Positions 37,601 to 49,600 of a DNA stretch of 64,000 bases are shown in pieces; position 1 is the stretch's first letter, and every line of letters starts with the position of its first letter. Origin of the DNA: Melanocharis versteri (taxonomy: Eukaryota; Chordata; Aves; Passeriformes; Melanocharitidae); assembly GCA_013397845.1 (NCBI GenBank), contig VZTG01007438.1:226909-290908 (forward strand). Reading direction: 5' to 3'. The notes below the pieces were generated by a model. The model did no database searches. It worked only from the letters and a program-made list of their open reading frames with translations, and had not been told where the DNA came from. Made by a program: the position numbers and the translations under genes.

Positions 37601-40600
37601 GGGAGTTCAGGGAATGGCAGTAAAGATAGTTAGTTAGAGAGCTGAAAAACAGGACTTGTAAGGGAAAAAAATGAAGAATCAGAATTATTTAGCCTTGAAA
37701 GTAAAGGGTGGGTAGGAAAACAAAGTTTTCAAGTATGCAAAAAACCCCAACAAAACACCTTGAGCCAACCAACCAACCAACCAACCAACCACACCCTAAA
37801 CCACCTTGAACCTACACAGATGAAGGGAATGATCTGATCCCTGCATCCTGTATGGATAGCTTAAATTCTAAAGAGAAAGAATTAACTTAGACATCACAAA
37901 AAAATTCTGACCATAAGGTGAAATACTTAGAACATGTTAGGTGAGAAATTGCTGAGTATATATTAGCACTCTTTCAAAATAAGGAAAGCATATCCGAAAA
38001 TGATACAAGTAAGTGTAGCTTTGTTTCATCTGCAGTTTGGAGTTGGCTTGCTCTGGACCCTTTCAGCAGTATGAATGTGTTACATTACTGTGTATTATTG
38101 CTGTGCCACACAATGCATTTTCTGTTGTGTAAATCTTGTGAAACACTACTGTAATTTGAATTAAGATTATCCTTTTTCTTTTCTTTCAGTGTGTGCAGAA
38201 GCTTACAATCCTGATGAGGAAGAGGACGATGCAGAATCTAGGGTACTTCATGCTTAGAATTAAATACTTTTTCAATTCTCAGGCATTAAATTTAGGAGGA
38301 AAAATGTAACCAGCTTTACCATTCCTTTCCAAAAACATCTTTATTATAATATACTTAAGTAATCTCTTGGGGTTTTGTGTTAAAGGAACATTTAAAAATT
38401 CTCTGTAATAGTCACCCTTGTAGGACTTGATGTATTATTCTTAATTACCAAACCTGTGGTACATGGTTAAGGAAACATTTTTGTGCAATTATATTTACCC
38501 AGAGAGCACTTGCTTCTAAGAACCCTTACTTGGTGTCCTCATAATCTTGCAGTAGTTTCCTTTTTTTGTTAGGCAGAAAAAAGGTAAACTGTAAAATTGC
38601 TAAGATTTTTCCATGTACGATGTGACAAATAATGAACTGTATTTACTTCTTTTATTTGTGTCACCCTTTTAAAGGCATTTATTTAGCTTTTGAGATGAAA
38701 TTGCATGACTGTCAAGAGAAGTTTAGTTGTTTATATCCTACCTAATTTTCTGGCTTGTAACACTGTCCAGAAGGTTACCCTATAGTATTACAGCCATACA
38801 TAGCGTATCTTTTGAAGCATATGAGTTGAACAACTTGATTGATACGCAGATGAACCAGAGACTGGTAATTTAGTAAATCTCTGGCTCACTCAGATAGTGT
38901 CAAGTCTGTTGTTTACTCTGTGAAATTTCTGATATAGATTTAGCACAGATACTATTTCACAAAATATTCTTTAGGAAGTAGTTATGGCAAATGGCTGAAT
39001 GTAACAGTGGTGCTTTTTATAGAACATGCATGCCCCAAATATGAATAGAGAGTAGTAATGTTTATGTAGCAGTAGTGTAGATTAAGGTGTCCAGAATGGC
39101 TTGCAGAAATGAACTGGATTCTACAGGTGTAAATATCTTGTGAGCTTAAATATAGCAGTGTTTCATTTGCTAATGCTATGGTGATACCATTTGATCATTG
39201 AGCGTTTATTCAAATCCTGAAGGTTTTGAAATGAGAGAGTTATGAATCACGGCCAAAATATTGTGTAAAATGCTTAGTTGAATTAGCTCAGTCCTTCAGC
39301 TAGTGCTACTATATGATAATCACTCTAAGAGTTTTTTGTATTATATCCCTCAGATTATTCACCCCAAAACAGATGATCAAAGAAACAGACTGCAGGAGGC
39401 GTGCAAGGACATCCTTCTTTTTAAGAACCTAGACCCGGTAAGAAATTCTTGGTAACGAATAGCATTTAACAGTGCTGCTAAGTATTACTTCTTGAGCTTT
39501 GGAACAGAAATTTACAGATTTGACTTGGTAACCTCTTACATGTGCTTTCTCGACCATAAATTCCAGAAATGCCATTTTTTAGAACAGATGCATCATATAT
39601 AGAGTCTTTTGTTTACCACCGTAAGTGGTAATATTGAAATACATTAATATGAATCTGTACATTAATAAAAATGGGTACATTAGTGGTATTAATTATTGCA
39701 TTTTCTTATTTTAAATCTTCCTGTACACTGATGTCTATAAACACATCAGTTAACTGGAATGTTTAAATTTTTTCTATTAGTTACTTTTTAGCGTCCAAAA
39801 GGTGCTGAGTGCTCCACCAAAACAGAAAATTACCCCCAAAGCCTTCAGTTTAGCTATGGATGTAATTGAACAAGTGAATTATGGATTAGAGGGAAAGAGG
39901 AAGGTACTAGTGATGTGTTTACATTATTATTTCACTTAAGGCAGAAACCATAAAAAAGTTTCAGGTAATTTTCTTCCATGCAAATAATTTTCTTCTGTTT
40001 CATATAAAAAAAACGATGAGCTTTTAAGAAAGCCTAAATGCACTGAATGAATGGTCTGGATCAGACAAAGGTGATAATGCTTCCAAAAAAGCACACAGGA
40101 TTGTTTAAGAGAAAAGGTGAGTGCATAGATGAAAACGTGCATGCTGAGGTTGGGATGACTCACAGCATCCCCAATGCTTTCTCAAGAGAATTGATTCACT
40201 GCTGTCAAAGGAGGGAGCATGAGGGAAAGAGAAACAATTATGTAGATTTTTAAGTATGAGAACAGAAAGTTTAAAATTTGATTCAAGAGGGAGCTAATGG
40301 AAGGACCAGCCTGTAGCTCTGTTTGGAAATCAGAGGCTATTACAGAGAATGCACATTAATTTGTGCTGCAGGTTTCCAGCTCCTGCTTCTGTCTGGCACA
40401 GAAACTGAGCCTTGACCCTGGGTACCTGTTCCCAGAGAAGCCCTGAGGAGCAGTGAGCCACAAAGCCCCAGACTGGCAGAACCCTAGAGTTACTGTTATG
40501 GAAGGGCATCAAAAGTCTCAACGTGGGTGCTAATACATGTGCATTCTTGGGACAGTAGGGATCCTGACACAGAAGCTTTCCTAACTCCATCATGCTGTCT

Positions 40601-43600
40601 GTTTAATAGGTAGTTAATCAGTTGTTCCACTATACTTCTTCAAGCTAAAGCCATGCAAACATTTACCCTTCTGCTCCTAAATTATTTTTCTGAATAGCTT
40701 CAGGGAATTAAAGTCATTTGTGGGTGTCTGCTCTGGATGTGAAGTTGCTTTACTATATATTTTCTTTATTGTTGCTGTGTCCCGGCTTCCACTTGGCTGG
40801 ACCATCATTACATTAGCCTGCCAATGACATTTTCGCAGACCCCTCTTGGTTAAGGTCTGAGCATTTCTCTCTTATGAGCCCTGCAATATGATGGATGACT
40901 GTGTTCTCCTAGAACCTGCTGTGATGTTAATAGTGCTTACAGTATCAATCTTCTGGATGGGATCTGCTTTGCATTTGTCATCAGCTACTTGGTCTGCAGG
41001 ATAGGGGTCTGTTGGCTATATTGTAATGTTGTGTAGACATAGAGCATTAAACTGTTCCAGTGTGGGCACGTGATGGACTTTTTCCAAGGATGAATTCTTC
41101 CAAGGAATACCGAGGGATTACTTCCTCTGTTTAGGAAGCTCTTCTCAGGACTGTGCTTTGCTGTCTTGATACTGATGTTTTGAACTATTTTTTTCAATTC
41201 TTCTTTTGAGTCAGTTACTTGTAATTGCTAATAGTTCCCACAATCTGTTCCAGGTGTTTAGCAGAAGACTTCTCAGCTGAGTTCTCCCTTTGTCTAGGTC
41301 TGCAATCCAAAGCCTCGAAATGCGCTCTGTGGATCTCCCAAGTCTTGTTCACCCCGCTTTGCTCAGCTTGTCCAGTGGACTAGGAACACTTCCTCCTGCT
41401 TGAAATCCTTTACAGGCAGCATTCTGGAAAGTTGAATAAGATAATTTTTGTAAAGGAGTTTTACATTACAATAATTTTATTCATAAAAGACATTGGAAAA
41501 TTACTGAACTCTGAAGAGAGGGAAGATATTAAAATGTAGCCTTCTTAACTCTGGCTTGTTCCTTCTATGGAGCCAGGATCTGTAGTCCCTAGGGGACTTC
41601 TCCCACTCCTTCTTGTGCTTCTGAGCAGCAACTCAAGGGCTCTGCCACTCTAGTTGCAGTAATTAAATATTCCTGTGCCAGCTCTCTTCCTCACCTCTCC
41701 TTCTCCATGAGAGCTGCTGCAGTTTACAGAGTGATGTATTAGCAAAAACCTTACTCATCTCGAAGAGAGATAATATCTTCTGCTGCTAAAGCTCAAGTCT
41801 CTGGAACAAAAGTCAAGCTTTGTATTGATAGCATCTCCCACTCCCACTGTTGTGTTTTTTGGTTGGTTTTCTCCTTGTATTGAACTTCAACTTCTTTCTG
41901 CTGTAGTTCTGTGTATGAAAGTCACCATTTCAAAGGTCAGTTAGAGGTGAACAGATGATGTAAAGGGCTTAATGGCTTTTCCCCGATGGCCTTTTAGCAG
42001 GGTGTCAAACACCATTTTCAAATACAGAGTAACATGTCTTACAGTGTGATCAGAATTGCATTCAGTACATTATGCTCAGTGAAGTCCACCTTTTCTTAAC
42101 ACTTTATCCCACCCTCACACACTGTATTTTAATTTGAATGGAAGGATAAGATAAGGCTATCACTAAAGCCAAGGGAGAAGTTGCAGTAGTTGGGAGTGAC
42201 TTACAGTTCTCTGCTCAGCATGTTAATTAAAGAGTCCATTTGAAAAGACAAGAGCCATCACATAAAATTAAAACCCAGCAGAACCATTTGAACGGAGGGC
42301 TAAATGAGAGAGGAGAAAAAGATAACCTTCAGACTTTGAGACAGCCTAGAACTTGCTATACACACACAACACTGTCTTGAGACCTCATTTAACTATAGTA
42401 GTTTTTGAATATCAGCTAGGTAAATTTGCCCGTATATATTTATAAATATCAGTATTTCACATATCATCTGTGATTAAAAATATAATAATGTAAAGAAACA
42501 CCAGTTCTCATACATTTCCCTGAGCAACATTCTTATGTTTTAAAGGCCAACTCTTATAGTCTAAAGTCTGTGAAGTTACTTGAATTTTATGGAAACTTTC
42601 TTTAACTTTGTAGATTGATGAGCATGTGACTGGTCAGTGAATTTGAGTTCAGCAATATATTCCTTAGTTAATTCCCTTAAATAAAAAATACTTTTAAAGA
42701 ATTGACATGCTAGCAATTTTTTGCCTTTCTGGGGCCTTAATCGTTTGCCATCTAATTGCTGTCACTCAACATAAGTTTTACCTAGCGTGTTACAGTTTTG
42801 AAAAAATTACTTCAAGAGAGAATATGAATTGAAACATGCATTTGCAACAAGATGAGGGAAAGAGGTTTTGGAGAGGTACTTGGTTACATTTTAGAGGACC
42901 AGATCAGGAAAGAATCAGAGGACAGGTCTATTCAGATGTTTGTCTTCTTCTCCACATCCTATATTAGATTAACTCGTTCCTCTTCTAACACATCTCTTCC
43001 TGTTGTTCTTCCCAGGAAAACATCTTCCTCTTAGAGTATTGCTTATTGTCCTTCTCAGTTGCCTGCCTCCCCACTGCCTGAAACCATAGTATTACTTTTT
43101 TGCTCCCAGGATTGTCATGGTGTGCCAGGCTGGTTTCTCTACCTGCACGCACAAAACGTGTTACCAGACCCCTTCCTTCGTGCTCCAGGTGCTGGAGGTT
43201 ACTACAGTGGGCTCTGAAGCTGCCCTCTTTCCATTCCACTTTCACTTTGTGTAAGCCAGCAAGGAGAAAACAAGATGATGACCGAATGTTTTCAGCCCTT
43301 ACAAAGGATAAGCCTGAAGTTGGTATCGCTGAAATTTCTCTCTGTTCAGCCTAACAACTGTTTTATCACCAGGAAGAATAGCAGCAGCTCCTCATCTAGT
43401 GGCCAACGAAGCCTTCCACACTTCCTTTTTACAATACAATTCAGAGCTGTTCTTTTGGTTTTGTCTCTTAAGAGGGAAATTAGCTGGGGTGATTAAGAAC
43501 AGGCTATTTGGTTTGGCAGTTATGGCCCATAGGGCAGCAGTTAAAAAACCTGATGAACCTTTTATCAGAGCAAGAGGCTGGCTCAAGGGACTGGTACCAT

Positions 43601-46600
43601 CAAAGCTGAGCCTTGCCCTTGCACTTAAAGTCTGAATCCTTTCTTTGGCAAAAATTCACAAGCAGTGTTAGATCATCTGTTCTCTTTCAGAGAAGTTTAA
43701 TTTTGGAGAGCTTTGCCCTGCTAATGCTTGTACAGAATATATAAAACAGGTCTTGACCCTTTTCTAAAAGGTAATAAATTATACATATTGTTCACAAATA
43801 TGCAAGAGCAATTTCTGGGCATACTGCCACTCATGTACCTGGAGAATTAGTCTAAGAGAGCACAAATATTGATTAATCAATTAGAATTGATTAACTTGAA
43901 GGAAGATTAAAGAGAGCATAATGTAACTGTTTTATGAACAGTGGAATCTTATACTTAAGGCCAAGTCATTCCTTGAAACCACTAACAGAAGATTCTCATG
44001 ATGCTCTTAGGTTCTTAAGAATTTTGGTGAAGAATTAGAACTACAGATTCTGGAGCAATTAATGGGAATATAAAGCCCATCCCCACCCTGTATATATATA
44101 TGCACACATACATATATACATATATAAAATGTGTGTGTATAATATAACATAACTGAGCCCAGAATGCCTGAGCATGTTAATACTCTGCCCTCTTAGATGA
44201 CACAAAGGTGATGACATTGAGGTGCCCTTCCAGAGAAGGGCAGCGGAGCTGGTGAAGGGTCTGGAGCACAGGTCTTGAGAGGAGCAGCTGGGGGAGCTGG
44301 GGGTGTTCAGCCTGGAGAAAAGGAGGCTCAGGGGTGACCTTATCACTCTCTACAACTGCCTCAAAGGAGGCTGTGGGCAAGTGGCGATTGGTCTCTTCTC
44401 CCATGTAACAGGACCAGAGGAAATGGCCTCAAATTGACCCAGGGAGGTTTAGATTGGATATTATGAAAAATTTCTTCACTGAAAGGGTTGTCAAGCATTG
44501 GAAGAGGCTGCTCAGGAAAGTGTTTGGGTCACCATCCCTGGAGGTATTTAAAAGATGTGTAGTTGGGGCACTTGGGGTAGTTACGAAGTATGAAATGTAT
44601 TACTGAGCCTGGTTGATGGGCACATATATGATATTTGAGAGGCAGAATACTAATTTAGAATGTAGCTTTGTGGGAGAAGGTTAAGGTATATTCTCAAGGA
44701 AAATATTGTTGCTTGAAAATATTGATTGTACATTGAAATACAAATTACATTCTTTGATAGCAAAGAAATAAATGCCTTTTCATTAGTTTACAGGGGATAT
44801 AACACAAAGGAACTAAATATTTTGAATTGGATCAATATTGCTGCTAGCATTTTTATCAGAGTTCCCCTGGAGTAAACTTGCATGGTTTTGTTTTGAAAAA
44901 CAAATGTGGAGAGGTGTAGACATGAATTCTGTAATTTTTCTTCCTCTACAAGGTTCTGAGTTGTTGATTTAAGAAGTCCTTTTCTTCCCATGGTTTCCTT
45001 GCCTGTGTTTTGCTAAAATTTTCTACCTCTCTCCCCCTCCCCACACCCAATCCTCTTTCTTCTCTGGTATCATTTGCTTCATTGATTTCTTAACATCATG
45101 TTGAATATTAATTTGTTGATATTTCAAATTGCACAAAGTGAAGATATCCCTGTCCAGCAGGATGCCATTTTAACTGGGGCTCATTTTATGAACTCAGCGA
45201 CAATAGAAGAACCATGGATTCACTTTGTTCACATGATAATAATTTAATGTTTTTAGAAGTTGTATGAGATAGGCAAGTCTTGTTGCTACTATTTTGCTAA
45301 AGTGCAGGGAAATCTTCTGCCCACTGGATTGTGCAGGCTGTCTTGGATCTAAAAAGGAAATTAAGTGAGATTTCCTGTCTACTGGGGGGCACTCCAGTAG
45401 CACACTCATCCTTTTGTGGGATTCCCAAGCATATATAATCCCAACATACCATCCATTACTTTAAAGATTTAATGCACACAGCTTGATAACTGGATTTTAC
45501 CAGCTCCTGTCAAATGCCAGATAGTATTGTCTCAGTTTGCTGTTAGACGCCATATCATTTTAATTGTAAAAATGTAGCTATGCTTTCCATCTCCTGAATA
45601 CGTTTTCTAAAAGTCAGGAAGGAAAATTTTCAGAAGTTACTTTCTACATTTGTCATTGTCATGACCGCCAGTGATGATCACGTCCTACTTTCCATTTTAT
45701 CTACAGTGCCTTTATTGATTCAAGTAGCACTTTGTCAAACAACAAACATTTATATCAGCAGTTTAAACATTGATGCTTCTTGGAAACCCTAGCGTTTGAG
45801 TTTAGAAAGGAGAACTTCATCCTTTTTCCTTTTACAAAATAGCTCACAGTAAATTTATAAATTGATATTAAGAAGAGATGTACCTGGCACAGCAGTAGCA
45901 AAGCACTTGGTAGTTTGGCAGTTAAAAGAGCCTTTGGCATCTGGGAAGGACATGCCATGGCCTACCAGCTCTCTTGAATAAAAGCTGTCTTGCAAGGACA
46001 TACAAGTGACTGGATTTTTAATCTGTGTGAGATGTATACTAAATAGAATCTCATTTTAATTATACTTTACATCTATTATCTAATTGTTGTCAAGGAATTG
46101 TGTTGAGATGTGATTGCCGTGTTTGTTTTGTTAACTTGAGAGAAACTGAGGTTAACATACTCTTTTCAAACAAAGCAACATGCATCTGGAGGACAGTACT
46201 TTGTGATACAAAGTCTATGAGAGGAGAGTCATGAGTGTTTAGTTGTAGTATTTCACTTGACCTGGCAAGAGGGATGGAATCCCACAGTGTGTCAGGGGGA
46301 TGTCCTTGGTAAACGAGCTATCATTCCTGTCTGGGGCTTTGGTCTTCTAAATCTCATCATGTCTTTCGTAAGCAATTGTAAATGTGCACAAAATTCTCTG
46401 CATTTCTGATATGGAATGGCAATGCAACAGGCTTGCATGCAGCTTACTAATGTGGGTCTTACTGGCATCACAGGAGTTCCTATGACAATTCCTATGACTT
46501 CACTGAGAAGGAAGGATAGAGGATCTTTAGGAAGGGCAGGAAGAGGAGAAAAGTAGGTGGTGCTGCCCTCTATATCAGTGACCAGCTGGAGCGCACGTAG

Positions 46601-49600
46601 CTCCACACGGGATGGATGAGGAGCTGACAGGGAGCCTGTGGCTCAGGATCAAAGGGAGGGCAGGGACAGGTGCCATTACAGTGGGGGTCTGCTACAGCTG
46701 CCCGACCAGGAAAACTGAGCACGAGGTCCTCTACACACAGATTGGAGCAGCCTCACATTCACAGTTCCTGGTCCTTGTGGGGGACTTCAGCCACTCCCAG
46801 CGTCTGTCAGAGGGACAACACAGCAGGGCACAAGCAGTCCAGGGGATTCTTGGAATGCGTTGATATTAACCCCCTTCTCCATGTGATAGAGGAACCAGGA
46901 CATCCAGGGTAACAAAAAAAAGCTTCTTTAGGTATGTCAGTGATAAAAAACAGACTTGGAAAAATGTGGGTCCACTCAGGAAGGGGGGAGACCCAGTTAC
47001 TCAGGACATGGAGAAGGCTCAGGTACTCAACAACTTTTTTGCCCCAGTCTTCACCAGCAAGTGCTGCAGCCAGACTGCCCAAGTTGCAGAAGGTGAAAGA
47101 AGGGATGGGGAGAATGAAGGGCCACCCCTTGTAGAATGACCCCAACTGGGTTCAAGAACTTCCAAGGAAACTGAAGGAGCAGAAGTCCATGGGACCTGAT
47201 GAGTTACATCTATGGGTATTGAGAGAACTGTCCAAGGATGTGGCTAAGACGCTACACATCTTATTTGAGATGTCATGGCAGTCCAGTGATTTGAAAAGGG
47301 AAAACAACACCCACTTTTAAAAAAGGAAGTGAAAAAGACCCAGGGAACTACAGGCCAGTCAGTCATGGGAACCCCCCCCATCCTGTTTTGATTTTATATG
47401 TATTTTTGAAGGTAGAACTGCTTTAAGGAAGAAAAGCATTTAGACTGCACCATTACAAAATACTAGAATTAATTCTGTTTATGAAACAGATCTGCTTTTT
47501 AATTCTAAAATTACCTGTCTTTATCTTTTCAAAGTAACGACAGAGGGTGCCAGTAAATTGAGCTTCAGTCTGGCAGAGATTCAAGAGGATTCGCATAGAG
47601 CAAACTGGGCAAGCAAGTTATGTAACTCTCATGGTAAAAGCAAAAACCATGTTCCTGGTTGGTTATTGCAGTCTGCTCTGTCTTAATTTAAAGTGGAAAA
47701 TTTTAGAAAAGGGACCACTTGTCTTTAAGTTAGTTGCAGTTTATTTAGGAAGTTAAAATAAATGTGCAATGCTTCAGCAATTAATAGACTGCTCTCAGAT
47801 GTATTATCTCTTCAAGTGTTTTAAACATTTTTAAAAGGGAATTGGATTTGTGAATTTTCCTCTGTTGGATTAAAAAATTGTAGATTTACATACCAGAAAA
47901 GTTGTAGTTTGGTGAACTTGATTCATAGTTATAAGATTGAAAATGTTTTAACTGGAAATCAAAGATGAACACACTGAATAAATATTTTAATTATATATGT
48001 TATTCCTCCATTACAGGAAATAACCCTCCTAGTTTAATCATTTTTCCCAAGATATCTTGGAAGTATTTTAAGTTCTAGGGTATGATGCCCATATAATACA
48101 TTTTTCTTGCATTCCTTGCACTTAGATAATATCATGGCCTCTAGCCTCCCATGAAGTGTGGAGCATTCTGTGTGTTCTCACTTGTTTTCAAAAGGCAGAC
48201 AGGGGCTGTTGGCTGGGGAGCCACTTTGCCAATTCACATGTAAAGCCAGAGGAAGGGAAGGTGCTGCTCCAGGTACTTTAGACAAGCTGACATTAGGTCA
48301 GTTTTGCAGATTCTGTAGGAATTTCTTTTTGTTTACATAGGACTGAAAAGAATGAAGTAATATTACCTATTCATTCAAGCATGGAAGTTTTTAAAAGGCA
48401 ACACCTGTACATAATTTTCAGTTTCTCCCAATGGCACCCACTCACACTTTTCTTTCTCTGAAATGAACTATACCACATTCACTGATATCTGAAATGATCC
48501 ATCTTTTTTCAAATACATACCTGTCTATACTCACAAAGGTACTAAATAGAGATGTAGATAAATGATTCTTTGCTGGCCTAGGAGGGCTGCATGATGTCTC
48601 CCTGTACTTCACCATGATCAACTGTACTAAGGATGGATACTGCCATTCTGTTGTTCTTTGTGCCCACACACAGCCAACTTTGTGAAGGAAAATTTGTATT
48701 CAGCTTCCATTTTTCAAAAAGGCTTGGATAACGTGGTACTGCTGTTATTTTTAAAAGCTTTCAGTAAGTAAAGAAATTCAACAGCATAAGGATGGAATTT
48801 ATTACACCTAATTTATCTGTCTAAAAATTATGTGTAACTGGGAGGTACAGTAGATCTCTCTAGCCTCAGAGGAAAGAAAGGGAAATCTCTAGAGAATGAT
48901 TCTGAGCTACCTTGTATGGTTATCTCTGTCCATGGGCTGCAGAAGGGCTCTAGAGGGCTGACTTAGACTGGTGTTCTTTGGAAAGGCAAATGCCATCCAT
49001 CTTTCAGTGGCTGGAAATGCTGTGAATTGAACCATTGCAAAATGCAAATCCACAGGCTTTTTCTACCATGGTTTTCACAAGAATCTGCTTGTTCCAGTAT
49101 GATACATACTTAATAAGTTTCAAGAAGTAGAGCATAGCATTTTAGGCATATTGTGGGATAAACCAAAAATAAAATTTAAAATTTCAGATTATCTTTTTAG
49201 GATTCTTTATCCACAGTGAGCTGTATTTGGGTTTTTTAGATGTGAATAGTCATGTTTTAGCAGATTTACATCAAATAAGACAAATTAAGTAATTGGTGCT
49301 TTGTTTTTTGTTATTAAGCAGTTGTAATTCAAATGTTCACATTTTGTCACTGTTAACATTTCTCTCATAACAAAGTAGTTTTGTAGCCATGTGTAAATTC
49401 CCACTTCCCAATGAGTCCAGCATTTACTTGCTCTGCCAGAGCAGTGCAGACCTTTATGGTTACATCTGGCCCAACATTCTGCAGGCATTGTATAACTTAG
49501 ACTTTCAAAATACTTTACAATCATTTTGAAACTAAATTCTGTCAGGAATTTCTGAAGACAAAATCAGGTAAATGTATCATTTAGAGCAATAGATACAGGG

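Larger units (their letters stand above)
10617..38189 (+). other. PRKAR2B: PRKAR2B intron 2 (27.6 kb)
   Basis: This is the largest intron in the window. It contains CR1 fragments at 11723-11905 (-), 15812-16414 (-), 22305-22769 (+), 25282-25765 (+) and an old one at 36840-37745 (+). It also holds an LTR relic (18484-18714), a G-quadruplex motif (17395-17409), an AT-rich tandem repeat (20170-20251), a (CCAA)n run (37764-37790) and a 13-bp inverted repeat (15345-15384). A possible cryptic exon lies at 19644-19830, and an ORF with a good Kozak context starts at 14332. I see nothing else supportable in it, including 26-36 kb. Confidence 0.9.
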
